Source of the DNA: Micromonospora arida
GTDB lineage: Bacteria > Actinomycetota > Actinomycetes > Mycobacteriales > Micromonosporaceae
Length of the DNA stretch: 49,999 bases
Direction of reading: 5' to 3'
Assembly (NCBI RefSeq): GCF_003857035.1
Contig: NZ_QGSY01000149.1
Span: 1-49,999 of the forward strand
Below, piece by piece: positions 21,466 through 30,354 of the stretch. The notes under the pieces are model-generated. The model did not search any database, was not told where the DNA came from, and was given only the letters and a program-made list of their open reading frames with translations. The position numbers were made by a program, and so were the translations under genes. Numbering within the stretch: the first letter of the stretch is position 1; each line of letters starts with the position of its first letter.

Positions 21466-21681
21466 GTGGCCACTCATGACAGCGGCGGCCAGTCGCAGTC
21501 CGGCAAGTCCCGTCAGGGCGAGGAGATCGAGGACGTCACCACCGAGGCCAACCCCGAGGTGGCCGAGCGGCACGCCGAGATCACCGAGGACGTCGACGAC
21601 CTCCTCGACGAGATCGACTCCGTCCTCGAAGAAAACGCAGAGGAATTTGTGAGAGGTTACGTACAAAAAGGAGGTCAGTGA
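21466..21681 (+). CDS. pup: prokaryotic ubiquitin-like protein Pup
   Basis: A 71-residue intrinsically disordered modifier ligated by PafA to substrate lysines. The Arc-binding helix region (about 30-62) is acidic, and the chain ends KGGQ, so Dop must first deamidate Gln71 to Glu. GTG at 21466 lies 5 nt after GGAGGAGG. Oddity: codons 1-54 almost all end in G or C, whereas 12 of the last 17 end in A or T, including AGA and GTA. The KGGQ codons spell AAAGGAGGT, a perfect Shine-Dalgarno. See findings. Confidence 0.97.
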   Translation: MATHDSGGQSQSGKSRQGEEIEDVTTEANPEVAERHAEITEDVDDLLDEIDSVLEENAEEFVRGYVQKGGQ

Positions 21682-21686
21682 ACATA

Positions 21687-21692
21687 TAGGGT
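21687..21692 (+). promoter_or_regulatory. possible internal -10 box before the HNH gene
   Basis: TAGGGT, 9 nt before ATG 21702, in an AT-rich stretch, with no Shine-Dalgarno at the usual distance. It would allow a leaderless internal transcript for the HNH-prcBA part of the operon. Confidence 0.35.
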
Positions 21693-21701
21693 AAATCGGA
21701 C

Positions 21702-22388
21702 ATGCTTGGTATGAACAATGATCGGGACGGGCTTCGCCGCTGCCGAGATTGCAGCGAATGGAAGCCGCTCGATGATTTCTGTGCCAATTCGAAGAGGCCG
21801 GAGGGACGGGGCAGCTACTGCAAGCCCTGCTTCAACGAGCGGTCCAAGGCAAGTTACGCACGTCGGGTGAGGGCCAAGTTCGACCGTGAGGTGCGCGCAG
21901 GTCGAGCCGTGCCGGAGGGGCACAAGTATTGCTCGGCCTGCGATGCGGACAAGCCGTTCGATGCCTTTCCCCGTAACCGGGCGGACAGCTCCGGATATGC
22001 CAGCTACTGCAAGCCCTGTCACAACACGAAGACCAGAGAGACGAAAGAGCGGCTGTACGGGGGTAACCGCGAGTACCACCTGCGGCGCCGGTACGGCGTG
22101 GGCGAGAAAGAGTTTCAGGAGCTCCTGGCCGAGCAGGGCGGGGTCTGCGCGATCTGTGGCGGTGCCGACCCGCAACATCTGGACCACGATCATCGCACCG
22201 GATGGGTGCGCGGGATACTCTGCTTCAACTGCAACGGTGGTCTTGGCCAGTTCCGTGACAGTCCCATGAGGCTGGCCAGGGCGATCACGTACCTGAGAGG
22301 AACCACGTGGCAGCGGGCTTTGATCCATCCGGGCGTCTACCAGATGTGTTCACCAACGCGGGGACGTCCTCCTTCACGACGTTTCTGA
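21702..22388 (+). CDS. endonuclease VII-like HNH nuclease between pup and prcB
   Basis: A 228-residue predicted nuclease. Two similar zinc-binding repeats come first: C14-x2-C17...C40-x2-C43 and C77-x2-C80...C103-x2-C106, each with a KP-x-D-x-F core and ending YCKPC. The C-terminal HNH fold has C149-x2-C152, LDHDH (160-164) and C174-x2-C177 followed by Asn178, matching phage T4 endonuclease VII, where Cys61-Asn62 are the zinc ligand and catalytic residue. T4 endonuclease VII cuts branched DNA. Third codon positions are clearly less G/C-rich than in neighbours, suggesting transfer. The 3' end overlaps prcB by 82 nt. ATG at 21711 is an alternative start. I recall related genes at this position in other actinobacteria, but their role is unknown. 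Confidence 0.88.
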   Translation: MLGMNNDRDGLRRCRDCSEWKPLDDFCANSKRPEGRGSYCKPCFNERSKASYARRVRAKFDREVRAGRAVPEGHKYCSACDADKPFDAFPRNRADSSGYASYCKPCHNTKTRETKERLYGGNREYHLRRRYGVGEKEFQELLAEQGGVCAICGGADPQHLDHDHRTGWVRGILCFNCNGGLGQFRDSPMRLARAITYLRGTTWQRALIHPGVYQMCSPTRGRPPSRRF

Positions 22389-23146
22389 GTCGGGTGGCCC
22401 CCGAGATGTTGCCCGGTCGGCGACCGCTGCCGCCGGGCATGGCCGCCGACCTGGCGCCGCACGCGACCACCATCGTGGCCATCGCGGCCGCCGAGGGTGT
22501 GGTGCTGGCGGGCGACCGACGGGCCACCATGGGCAATCTGATCGCCCAGCGCGACATCGAGAAGGTGCACCCCGCCGACGCGTACTCGTTGGTCGGCATT
22601 GCGGGCACCGCCGGTATCGGCATCGAGCTGATGCGACTGTTCCAGGTGGAGCTGGAGCACTACGAGAAGATCGAGGGCGCGATGCTCTCGTTGGACGGTA
22701 AGGCCAACCGGTTGGCCTCGATGATTCGGGGCAATCTGGGGGCGGCCATGCAGGGGTTGGCCGTGGTGCCGCTCTTCGCCGGGTTCGACCTGGCCGCCGC
22801 CGACCCGGCGCGGGCCGGTCGGATCTTCAGCTTCGACGTGACCGGTGGCCCGTACGAGGAGACCGGCTACGACGCGATCGGGTCCGGGTCGTTGTTCGCC
22901 AAGTCCGCGTTGAAGAAGCGGTACCGTGTCGGGCTGACCGTCGAGGACGCGACGCGGCTGGCGGTCGAGGCGCTCTACGACGCGGCCGATGACGACACCG
23001 CGACCGGCGGGCCCGACCTGACCCGGCGGATCTACCCCGTGGTGATGACCGCGACTGCCGAGGGCACCTACCGGCTCACCGACGCCGAGACGGCGACGAT
23101 CGCCGAGGGCGTGGTCGCCGGCCGGATGGAAAACCCGGGCGGTTAG
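22307..23146 (+). CDS. prcB: 20S proteasome beta subunit PrcB
   Basis: A 279-residue precursor of the proteolytic subunit. A 53-residue propeptide is removed autocatalytically to expose Thr54, the N-terminal nucleophile (TTIVAI). The following [12 protein letters not shown] carries the conserved Asp/Arg. Four copies of a seven-fold ring stack with PrcA. GTG at 22307 is supported by AGAGG 6 nt upstream, even though it lies 82 nt inside the HNH gene. This overlap ties prcB translation to the nuclease gene. The prcA gene follows 64 nt later. Confidence 0.97.
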   Translation: MAAGFDPSGRLPDVFTNAGTSSFTTFLSRVAPEMLPGRRPLPPGMAADLAPHATTIVAIAAAEGVVLAGDRRATMGNLIAQRDIEKVHPADAYSLVGIAGTAGIGIELMRLFQVELEHYEKIEGAMLSLDGKANRLASMIRGNLGAAMQGLAVVPLFAGFDLAAADPARAGRIFSFDVTGGPYEETGYDAIGSGSLFAKSALKKRYRVGLTVEDATRLAVEALYDAADDDTATGGPDLTRRIYPVVMTATAEGTYRLTDAETATIAEGVVAGRMENPGG

Positions 23147-23210
23147 TTCCGCCCGACCACCCCCACCAGCCAGCAGTCGTCAGCACAGCGCCGTTAGGAG
23201 AACCGCCGCC

Positions 23211-24032
23211 GTGGCCATGCAGTTCTACGCCTCGCCCGAACAGATCATGCGTGACCGCTCCGAGTTGGCCCGTAAGGGCATCGCTCGTGGGCGTAGCGCC
23301 GTGGTCCTGAGCTACTCCGGCGGGGTGCTCTTCGTCGCGGAGAACCTCTCCAGCGCCCTGCACAAGGTCAGTGAGATCTACGACCGGATCGGCTTCGCCG
23401 CGGTCGGCCGTTACAACGAGTTCGAGAACCTCCGGCGGGCCGGCGTACGGATGGCCGACCTGAACGGGCTCAGCTACGACCGCCGGGACGTCACCGGTCG
23501 GGCCTTGGCCAACGCGTTCGCGCAGACCCTTGGCGCGATCTTCACCGAGCAGTCGAAGCCGTTCGAGGTGGAGATCTGCGTGGCGGAGGTCGGGGCCACT
23601 GCCGCTGACGACGAACTGTACCGGCTCACCTACGACGGTTCGGTCAACGACGAGCCTGGACGGATGGCGATGGGTGGTCAGGCTGAGGCCATCACCGGCG
23701 TGCTGAAGTCCAACCACCGGCCGGACATGTCGCTCGGTGAGGCGGTCCAGGTCGCGGTGCAGGCACTGAGCACTGTCGGCGGTGAGGGTGGGGCCGCCCG
23801 CACGATCGCCGCGAACCAGCTCGAGGTGGCGGTGCTGGACCGTCAGCGGGTCGGCCGGACGTTCCGGCGGATCACCGGGGCTGCGCTGACCGCGCTGTTG
23901 GATGGGGAGTCGGCGCCGCCGACCAGCGACCGGCCGGACACCCCGAGCGTGCCGACCGGGGAGGCCGGTAAGCCGACCAGCTCCGCGGGGTCCGCTGACC
24001 TGGAGGACCGGCCGGGTCAACCCGACAGCTGA
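23211..24032 (+). CDS. prcA: 20S proteasome alpha subunit PrcA
   Basis: A 273-residue structural subunit forming the outer gated rings. [24 protein letters not shown] matches the gating N-terminus of mycobacterial PrcA, followed by the ALA-type core with [32 protein letters not shown] and [19 protein letters not shown]. The last 40 residues are a Pro/Ser/Asp-rich disordered tail. GTG at 23211 has TTAGGAG 9 nt upstream; ATG at 23217 is possible. A strong terminator follows. Confidence 0.97.
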   Translation: MAMQFYASPEQIMRDRSELARKGIARGRSAVVLSYSGGVLFVAENLSSALHKVSEIYDRIGFAAVGRYNEFENLRRAGVRMADLNGLSYDRRDVTGRALANAFAQTLGAIFTEQSKPFEVEICVAEVGATAADDELYRLTYDGSVNDEPGRMAMGGQAEAITGVLKSNHRPDMSLGEAVQVAVQALSTVGGEGGAARTIAANQLEVAVLDRQRVGRTFRRITGAALTALLDGESAPPTSDRPDTPSVPTGEAGKPTSSAGSADLEDRPGQPDS

Positions 24033-24044
24033 TCAGGTGACGAG

Positions 24045-24082
24045 ACAGCGCCGGGGCCCGCACACGCGGGCCCCGGCGCTGT
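24045..24082. terminator. bidirectional terminator after prcA, 17-bp stem
   Basis: Arms 24045-24061 and 24066-24082 pair perfectly around loop ACAC, between the convergent stops of prcA (24032) and the GT2 (24096). Confidence 0.85.
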
Positions 24083-24095
24083 TGTGTGTCGGGGG

Positions 24096-25124
24096 TCAGC
24101 GGCGCTGGAGCAGGGGCCGGGCGAGGGCCCAGTAACCGGCGGCGACCGCGTTGAACACGCCCATCCCGGGGGGCGAGTCGACGTTCGAGGGGGCGACCCG
24201 GGCGGTCATCAGCTCGGCGATCACCCCGTCGGGCACGGTGCGTTCGGCCTGGAGTTGACGGCGGCGGGCGCCGACCCAGGACCGGTTGCGCCACAGCCAA
24301 CCCCAGCCGCGGGTCTTCTGCCGGGTCCAGCCACCGGCGAGAGCGGCGGCGAGCATGGCGGCTTCGGTGAGCAGCAGCATCGGGGCGAGCAAAACCAGCG
24401 TCCGGGTCTGGTACGCGGTGAGCAGGGTGACCAGCCGGTTGCGTTCCACCAGGTAGAGCTTGAGGTCGTTGCGGGAGAACTCGTAGTGGTGGCGCACGAC
24501 GGCATCGGGTACGTACTCCAGGCGCAGGCCGCGTTGCCAGAGCCGCAGGCTCAGCTCGGTGTCCTCGTGGTAGGCGAAGTATTCGGCGGCGAAGCCGTCG
24601 AGTTCCTGCCAACGCTGCCGGCTGATCACGAAGCAGCAGCCGCTGAGCGACGGCACCCTGGTGCGTACGGCGTGGGCGGTGGCCGGCTCGCCGTTGCCGC
24701 CGGCCCAGGACAGCCCGGTGAAGTGCAGTGGGTTGCCGGAGGTGTTGATCAGCTCGGGAGTGTCGGCGAGCCGGATGGAGGCCATCGCGGCGCCGACGCC
24801 CGGTTCGGCGGCCACCGCAACCGTCTTGGCGAGGGCGTCGGGGGCGACGATGGCGTCGGAGTTGACGAAGGCGAGCCAGTCTCCGGTGGCCTCGGCGGCG
24901 CCGATCCGGCAGCCGCCGGAGTAGCCGGTGTTCTGCTCGGGTCGGACCACCCGAACCTCGGGGAAGCCCTTGACGATGTCGATGCCGTCGCCGGTGCAAC
25001 CGTTGTCGACGACGACCAGCTCGATGTCGACGTCGGTGCTGGCCAGGATGGCTCGGGCGGCGTTGACCAGGTACGGCTCGGCGCCGTAGGCGAGCATGAC
25101 GGCGGTCACCTGTGGGCGGGTCAT
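24096..25124 (-). CDS. family 2 glycosyltransferase (rhamnosyltransferase-like)
   Basis: A 342-residue GT-A enzyme. VTAVMLAYGAEPYL opens the fold, VVVDNGCTGDG binds the nucleotide, FVNSDAIV is the DxD-equivalent and YHEDTELSLRLWQRGL carries the catalytic ED motif, as in WbbL-type rhamnosyltransferases. A hydrophobic segment near 240-262 may anchor it to the membrane. It is last gene of the rmlB-led minus-strand operon; its ATG overlaps the flippase stop (ATGA). With rml genes in the same operon, dTDP-rhamnose is the likely donor. Confidence 0.9.
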   Translation of the reverse strand: MTRPQVTAVMLAYGAEPYLVNAARAILASTDVDIELVVVDNGCTGDGIDIVKGFPEVRVVRPEQNTGYSGGCRIGAAEATGDWLAFVNSDAIVAPDALAKTVAVAAEPGVGAAMASIRLADTPELINTSGNPLHFTGLSWAGGNGEPATAHAVRTRVPSLSGCCFVISRQRWQELDGFAAEYFAYHEDTELSLRLWQRGLRLEYVPDAVVRHHYEFSRNDLKLYLVERNRLVTLLTAYQTRTLVLLAPMLLLTEAAMLAAALAGGWTRQKTRGWGWLWRNRSWVGARRRQLQAERTVPDGVIAELMTARVAPSNVDSPPGMGVFNAVAAGYWALARPLLQRR

Positions 25125-26434
25125 CGGAGGCCTCCGGATGCGGCAGGGGCGACGGCCTCGGCGAGCCGCCGGGTGGGGGTGGTGGGTCGGCGGACGCCGC
25201 CGCGCAGCAGCAGTGTCGCCATGGTGGCGGCGACGACGACCGAGCCGATGGTGTACGCCAGCTCGACTCGTAGGGTGACCGGAGCCGGGATCAGCGTCAC
25301 GGCGATCAGGGCGGCGACGCCGACGCTCCAGGCGAGGGCCTGGGCGCGGTGCCGGTCGAGGGCGAGCAGGGCCTGGCCGAGCACCATCGCCCACAGGTAG
25401 GCGAGCGTGGCAGCCGCCAACCAGGCGAAGTCGCCGTGGCCGAGGACGCCGGGTGCGTCGAAGAGCGCGCCGACCAGCCACGGGCCGAGCAGCACGGCGC
25501 CGAGGGCCCCGGTGAGGCCGAGCGCGGTGACGATGCCGAGCGCCCGGCGCAGCAGGCTGTGGAAGCCGGCCTGGTCGCCGGTGGTGGCGGTGGTGGCCAG
25601 GCCGGGCAGCAGTGACGCCTGGAGGGAGCCGAAGACGAACAGGGGGATGCGGACCAGCACGAGGGCGGAGAGCAGCGCGCCGGCGGCTGCCGCGTCGGCG
25701 GGGGCGAGCAACTGCACGTTGATCACGCCGATGTTCACCACGACCTGGGAGAGCAGGCTGGAGGCGGTGAGCAGGCCGAGGCCGCGTAGCAGGGTGGCCC
25801 AGGCGACCGGTGGACCTCCGCCGATGGCGCGTAGCACCGGCGGCAGGGTGAGCAGGACGCTGACCAGCGGGGCGGCGACGAGCACGAGTCCGTACCAGAC
25901 GGGGGAGGTCACTCCGGCCAGGCCGAGCAGGGCGACCATGATGATGCGCAGGCCGCCGTCGATCCCGAGTTGGGTGCCGTACCAGGGGAACAGTTGCAGG
26001 CCGGAGAGGACGCCGCGGGTGGCGTAGGCGACCGCCATCGCGGCGAGCGCGCCGATCAGCACGGTGACCAGGTTTCCGTCACCGGCGAAGAGCTTGTCGG
26101 CGAGTGGCTGACGGGCGACGGTGACGGCCAACACCAGCACGGCGAGCAGCACCGCGGCGACGGTGACGCCGCGGGCCAGCACCGGCCCTGGGGGCAGCCC
26201 CTGGCTGTGCCGGGCGGCGACGACCCGGGCGACCTCCTGCTCGATCGGCATGAACACGCCGATGCCGAGGGTGAACACGATCGACCAGAGCACCGACAGC
26301 GACGAGTAGTCGGCCTTGCTGAGGCTGTGGCCGGCGACCGCGAGGTGGACGTAGGAGGCGAGGCCGAGAAGGCCCAGCCCGGCACCAACAGCGATGGTGC
26401 CGGGCGGGATCAGGCGTAGCAGGCGTTGGATCAC
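25121..26434 (-). CDS. polysaccharide flippase-like membrane protein (MOP/Wzx superfamily)
   Basis: A 437-residue protein with about 12 predicted membrane helices and little soluble sequence. An early amphipathic stretch FMPIEQEVARVVAARHSQG between helices is typical of actinobacterial Wzx/MviN-like proteins. It probably flips lipid-linked oligosaccharide across the membrane. GTG at 26434 overlaps the upstream GT2 stop (GTGA), and its own stop overlaps the next GT2 start. Confidence 0.85.
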   Translation of the reverse strand: MIQRLLRLIPPGTIAVGAGLGLLGLASYVHLAVAGHSLSKADYSSLSVLWSIVFTLGIGVFMPIEQEVARVVAARHSQGLPPGPVLARGVTVAAVLLAVLVLAVTVARQPLADKLFAGDGNLVTVLIGALAAMAVAYATRGVLSGLQLFPWYGTQLGIDGGLRIIMVALLGLAGVTSPVWYGLVLVAAPLVSVLLTLPPVLRAIGGGPPVAWATLLRGLGLLTASSLLSQVVVNIGVINVQLLAPADAAAAGALLSALVLVRIPLFVFGSLQASLLPGLATTATTGDQAGFHSLLRRALGIVTALGLTGALGAVLLGPWLVGALFDAPGVLGHGDFAWLAAATLAYLWAMVLGQALLALDRHRAQALAWSVGVAALIAVTLIPAPVTLRVELAYTIGSVVVAATMATLLLRGGVRRPTTPTRRLAEAVAPAASGGLR

Positions 26435-27132
26435 CGGCGAATGAGCGCCAGCGTGAGGACGGCGAACGCGCGGCCGAGGTAGATCATCGCCCGGGCGGGG
26501 GAGTGGCTGGGCGTGCCGGCCATCCGCTTGCGCATGGCGACCGGCACCTGGCGGATGCGGTAGCCGCGGCGGGCGGTGTGCACCAGGGTCTCCACCGTGT
26601 CACCGAGGTACTCGGCCGGGTACCAGGTGGCGAACATGTCGATGACCCGCCGGTTGGCGGCCCGGAAGCCGGAGGTGGTGTCGGTGAGCTTGGTGTGGGC
26701 GACCCGGGACAGCACTGCGGAGAGCATCACCATGGCCCAGCGGCGGGGGCCGCGGACCGTGTAGTCGCCCTCACCGGCGAAGCGGGCGCCGATGACGAGG
26801 TCGTTGTCGTCGAGGAGGTCGACGAGCTTCGGCACGTACCGGGGGTCGTGTTGGCCGTCGGCGTCGATCTGGATGGCGACGTCGTAGTCGTGGTCGCGGG
26901 CGTAGCGGTAGCCGAGGCGCATGGCCCCACCGACGCCGAGGTTGTACGGCAGTTTGGCGACCAGGGCGCCGGCGGCGACGGCGACGGCGGCCGTGCGGTC
27001 GGTGGAGCCGTCGTCGACGACGAGCACGTCGACGCCGGGTAGCTCGCCGCGGACCTCGCCGACGACGTCGGCGATGGAACCCGACTCGTTGAGGGCCGGA
27101 ATGATGATCAGTGTGCGCTTGCCGTTAACCAT
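26431..27132 (-). CDS. family 2 glycosyltransferase, polyprenyl-phosphate sugar transferase type
   Basis: A 233-residue GT-A enzyme like dolichol-phosphate mannose synthase. IIIPALNESGSI, LVVDDGSTDRT and the metal-binding IQIDADGQHDP are clear, with TTSGFRAANR as the acceptor-loop motif. A C-terminal hydrophobic stretch (about 212-232) may be membrane-associated. ATG at 27132 is chosen because it starts directly before the fold; it overlaps the DUF2304 stop by 8 nt. DUF2304 proteins commonly accompany such transferases. Confidence 0.9.
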   Translation of the reverse strand: MVNGKRTLIIIPALNESGSIADVVGEVRGELPGVDVLVVDDGSTDRTAAVAVAAGALVAKLPYNLGVGGAMRLGYRYARDHDYDVAIQIDADGQHDPRYVPKLVDLLDDNDLVIGARFAGEGDYTVRGPRRWAMVMLSAVLSRVAHTKLTDTTSGFRAANRRVIDMFATWYPAEYLGDTVETLVHTARRGYRIRQVPVAMRKRMAGTPSHSPARAMIYLGRAFAVLTLALIRR

Positions 27133-27496
27133 CGGTCGACACCAGTTCGTCACGGGCCGCCCGGTCCGCGTCGATCTGCGCGCGGAGCAGAGCGAAGTCT
27201 TCGGCCAGGGTTCGGGTTTCTTCCTCGAGTGCGCTGACCTCCCAGCTCAGGTGCACACACACGAGCAACAGGAAGACGATGCCGAGGAAGAGAACCAGGC
27301 TGACACCGGAGGCGACGCCGAGGAGTTCGGCGACGTTGTCGAGCAGCCGGGGGAACAGGGACAGCGGGATCACGACGACCAGTACGGCGAGCCAGAGCAT
27401 GCCGTACTTCTCGCGCAGCTGACGACGGCGCAGCAGCTCGACGATGGTGCCGAGCAGCAGCAAACCGGTCAGGCCGGTGACGAGGGTGAGCTTCAT
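27125..27496 (-). CDS. DUF2304 small membrane protein
   Basis: A 123-residue protein with three membrane helices (about 3-22, 35-53, 62-88), the short motif LRRRQLREKYGMLWL between the first two, and a C-terminal coiled-coil-like stretch (SALEEETRTLAEDFALLRAQ). DUF2304 proteins usually occur next to GT2 polyprenyl-phosphate transferases and may be accessory subunits; function is unproven. ATG at 27496 has GGAAGG at about 4 nt and overlaps the rmlD stop (ATGA). Confidence 0.85.
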   Translation of the reverse strand: MKLTLVTGLTGLLLLGTIVELLRRRQLREKYGMLWLAVLVVVIPLSLFPRLLDNVAELLGVASGVSLVLFLGIVFLLLVCVHLSWEVSALEEETRTLAEDFALLRAQIDADRAARDELVSTDG

Positions 27497-28380
27497 GCGA
27501 CCTTCCACGGGGCGGGTGGAGCGGGGGAGTGGAACGCGTCAACCAGGGCGCTGTGCCAGTCGGGAAGCGGGGGCAGACCTACGGCTGCCCAGCGGCTGTG
27601 CCCTAGCACACTGTACGCAGGCCGTGGGGCGGGACGCGGATACCGGTCGCTGGTGGTGGGTCGGATCCGGTCCGGGTCCAGTCCGGCCAGCGTGAACGCG
27701 GCGCGGGCCAGCCCGTACCAGGTCGTCTGCCCGGCGCAGGTGCCGTGGTAGACGCCGGGCGTCGCGTGACCGGCCAGCGCCGCGTCGGCGAGCGCGACGA
27801 GCCGCTCGGCGAGCGCGTACGACCAGGTGGGTTGGCCGCGTTGGTCGTCGACCACGTCGAGGTGTTCGCGCTGGGTGGCGAGTCGGAGCATGGTGGCCAC
27901 GAAGTTCGGGCCGTGTGCGCCGTAGAGCCAGGCGGTGCGCACGACGTACCCGGTGTCGGGCAGCAGCCGCGCGACGGCCTGTTCGCCGACCAGCTTGCCG
28001 CGGCCGTAGGCGTTGACCGGCGCGGTGGGCGCGTCCTCCGGGTACGGGGTGTCCGCGTTGCCGGCGAGGACGTAGTCGGTGGACACCTGGATCAGTCGGG
28101 TTCCGTCGGTGGCGCACGCCGCGGCCAGGTTGGCCACGGCGTGGCCGTTGACGGCGGTCGCCGCGGCCTCGTCGGCCTCGGCGGCGTCGACGTTGGTCCA
28201 CGCGGCCGCGTTGATCACCAGGTCGTGCCCGGCGACGGCGGCGTGGACCGCCGCGCGGTCGGTGACGTCCAGGTCGGCGCGGGTGGCGGCGGTCACCTTG
28301 AGGTCGGGCCGTGCACCCAGCACGGTGACCAGGTCCCGGCCGAGCATCCCGCCCGCGCCGGTGACGAGGAGTCGGGTCAT
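27493..28380 (-). CDS. rmlD: dTDP-4-dehydrorhamnose reductase RmlD
   Basis: A 295-residue short-chain reductase that performs the last step of dTDP-L-rhamnose synthesis. Nucleotide-binding TGAGGMLG is at 7-14, NAAAWTNVDAAE (about 60-71) is a family signature, STDYVL holds the catalytic Ser/Thr-Asp-Tyr region, and YGRGKLVGE carries the Tyr-x3-Lys pair. ATG at 28380 overlaps the rmlB stop (ATGA). Confidence 0.95.
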   Translation of the reverse strand: MTRLLVTGAGGMLGRDLVTVLGARPDLKVTAATRADLDVTDRAAVHAAVAGHDLVINAAAWTNVDAAEADEAAATAVNGHAVANLAAACATDGTRLIQVSTDYVLAGNADTPYPEDAPTAPVNAYGRGKLVGEQAVARLLPDTGYVVRTAWLYGAHGPNFVATMLRLATQREHLDVVDDQRGQPTWSYALAERLVALADAALAGHATPGVYHGTCAGQTTWYGLARAAFTLAGLDPDRIRPTTSDRYPRPAPRPAYSVLGHSRWAAVGLPPLPDWHSALVDAFHSPAPPAPWKVA

Positions 28381-29378
28381 GCGGTCGGCGCGGACTTGAG
28401 GGGTTCCCACCAGTTGCGGTTGTCCCGGTACCAGCGGACGGTGTCGGCGAGGCCCTGGTCCAGGGTGATGCTGGGGTGGTAGCCGAGCTCTTCGCTGATC
28501 TTGGTGATGTCGAGGGAGTACCGGCGGTCGTGGCCCTTGCGGTCGGTGACCGGGACGACCCGGTCCCATCCGGCACCGCAGGCGTCCAGGAGCAGACCGG
28601 TGAGTTCCTTGTTGGTCAACTCGGTGCCGCCGCCGATGTTGTAGACCTCGCCGGCGCGGCCCTTCTGCTGGACGAGGGCGATGCCGCGGCAGTGGTCGTG
28701 CACGTGCAGCCAGTCACGGACGTTGCCGCCGTCGCCGTAGAGGGGGACGGTGCCGCCGTCGAGCAGGTTGCTGACGAACAGCGGGATGACCTTCTCGGGG
28801 AACTGGTACGGGCCGTAGTTGTTGGAGCAGCGGGTGACGACCACGTCCATGCCGTGGGTGCGGTGGTACGACAGCGCGAGCAGGTCGGAGCCGGCCTTGG
28901 ACGCCGAGTACGGCGAGTTGGGGGCGAGGGGCCAGGTCTCGGTCCAGGAGCCCTCGTCGATCGAGCCGTAGACCTCGTCGGTGGAGACGTGCACGAACCG
29001 GCCGGTGCCGTGGCGCAGCGCCGCGTCGAGCAGCGTCTGGGTGCCCAGCACGTTGGTGGTGACGAACGGCGCGGCGCCCGCGATCGAGCGGTCGACGTGT
29101 GACTCGGCGGCGAAGTGCACGATCACGTCGTGCTCGGCCACCACCTCGTCGACCACGACCGGGTCGCAGATGTCGCCCTGCACGAACCGCAGTCGCGGGT
29201 CGTCGCGGACGGGCTCGAGGTTGGCCAGGTTGCCCGAGTAGGTCAGCTTGTCCAGCACGGTCACGACGGCCGGCTCGATCGGCGGCACGCCGTCTGCACT
29301 GCCAAGGGGCTTGCCCAGCAGCAGGCGAACGTACTCCGACCCGATGAATCCGGCTCCGCCGGTGACGAGGATCCTCAC
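28377..29378 (-). CDS. rmlB: dTDP-glucose 4,6-dehydratase RmlB
   Basis: A 333-residue SDR enzyme, second step of dTDP-L-rhamnose synthesis. TGGAGFIGSEYVR binds NAD, HFAAESHVDRSI is the RmlB signature, STDEVYGS carries the catalytic Thr-Asp-Glu, and YSASKAGSD the Tyr-x3-Lys. GTG at 29378 gives the standard MRILVTGG start; upstream codons run into the promoter. It heads a six-gene operon in which every junction overlaps by 4-8 nt. Confidence 0.96.
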   Translation of the reverse strand: MRILVTGGAGFIGSEYVRLLLGKPLGSADGVPPIEPAVVTVLDKLTYSGNLANLEPVRDDPRLRFVQGDICDPVVVDEVVAEHDVIVHFAAESHVDRSIAGAAPFVTTNVLGTQTLLDAALRHGTGRFVHVSTDEVYGSIDEGSWTETWPLAPNSPYSASKAGSDLLALSYHRTHGMDVVVTRCSNNYGPYQFPEKVIPLFVSNLLDGGTVPLYGDGGNVRDWLHVHDHCRGIALVQQKGRAGEVYNIGGGTELTNKELTGLLLDACGAGWDRVVPVTDRKGHDRRYSLDITKISEELGYHPSITLDQGLADTVRWYRDNRNWWEPLKSAPTA

Positions 29379-29387
29379 GGGTCCGGA

Positions 29388-29393
29388 AGTATA
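29388..29393 (-). promoter_or_regulatory. -10 box of rmlB operon
   Basis: TATACT on the minus strand, a near-perfect -10, 9 nt before GTG 29378. No Shine-Dalgarno, so the mRNA is likely leaderless or has a leader of only a few nt. It shares the 85-bp divergent gap with rmlA. Confidence 0.6.
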
Positions 29394-29451
29394 CGCGACG
29401 GACGGCGCGGCTCCTGGTGTGCGACCCGCGCACAACCTGTCCGGGTGCGGC

Positions 29452-29457
29452 TAGGCT
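29452..29457 (+). promoter_or_regulatory. -10 box of rmlA (leaderless)
   Basis: TAGGCT, 6 nt before GTG 29464, with no Shine-Dalgarno. Confidence 0.55.
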
Positions 29458-29463
29458 TCCCCG

Positions 29464-30354
29464 GTGCGCGGAATCCTACTTGCCGGCGGCACCGGGTCCC
29501 GGCTCTGGCCGATCACCCGGGCGGTCTCGAAGCAGCTGATGCCGGTCTTCGACAAGCCGATGATCTATTACCCGCTCTCCACCCTGGTGATGTCCGGGGT
29601 CCGGGAGATCCTGGTGATCACGACTCCGGACGACCAGGACCAGTTCCGTCGGCTGCTCGGCGACGGCAGCCAGTTCGGGCTGCGGCTGGAGTACGTCAGC
29701 CAGGAGCGCCCGGAGGGCATCGCGCAGGCGTTCATCCTCGGCGCGGACTTCATCGGCACCGAGTCGGTGGCGCTGGTCCTCGGCGACAACATCTTCCACG
29801 GCGTGGGTCTGGGCCGGCAGCTCGCCGACCACGGTGACCCGGTCGGCGGGCGGGTCTTCGCCTACCAGGTGGCCAACCCGCAGGAGTACGGCGTGGTCGA
29901 CTTCGACGCCGATGGTCGGGTGCTCTCGATCGAGGAGAAGCCGGCCCGCCCGAAGTCCCGCTACGCGGTGCCCGGCCTCTACTTCTACGACAACCGGGTG
30001 GTGGACATCGCCCGCAAGCTCACCCCGAGCGCCCGCGGAGAGCTGGAGATCACGGCGGTCAACGAGGCGTACCGGGAGACCGGGGAGCTGGCGGTCACGG
30101 TGCTGGATCGCGGCACCGCCTGGCTGGACACCGGCACGTTCACCTCGATGATGCAGGCCGCCGAGTTCGTCCGGGTGGTCGAGGAGCGGCAGGGTCTCAA
30201 GATCGGTTGCGTCGAGGAGGTCGCCTGGCGGGCTGGCCTGATCGACGACGCGCAGCTGCGTGCGCTCGCCGAGCCGCTGACCAAGAGCGGTTACGGCAAC
30301 TACCTGCTCGGTCTGCTCAGCGACAAGGCCGGCGACGACGGGGGTTCCTGGTGA
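29464..30354 (+). CDS. rmlA: glucose-1-phosphate thymidylyltransferase RmlA
   Basis: A 296-residue nucleotidyltransferase that makes dTDP-glucose, the first step of the rhamnose pathway. [13 protein letters not shown] (about 5-17) and [17 protein letters not shown] form the active site, LGDNIF carries the metal-binding Asp, EYGVVDF and EEKPARPKS are further signatures. The GTG start follows the leaderless -10. The stop overlaps the rmlC start (GTGA). Confidence 0.96.
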   Translation: MRGILLAGGTGSRLWPITRAVSKQLMPVFDKPMIYYPLSTLVMSGVREILVITTPDDQDQFRRLLGDGSQFGLRLEYVSQERPEGIAQAFILGADFIGTESVALVLGDNIFHGVGLGRQLADHGDPVGGRVFAYQVANPQEYGVVDFDADGRVLSIEEKPARPKSRYAVPGLYFYDNRVVDIARKLTPSARGELEITAVNEAYRETGELAVTVLDRGTAWLDTGTFTSMMQAAEFVRVVEERQGLKIGCVEEVAWRAGLIDDAQLRALAEPLTKSGYGNYLLGLLSDKAGDDGGSW

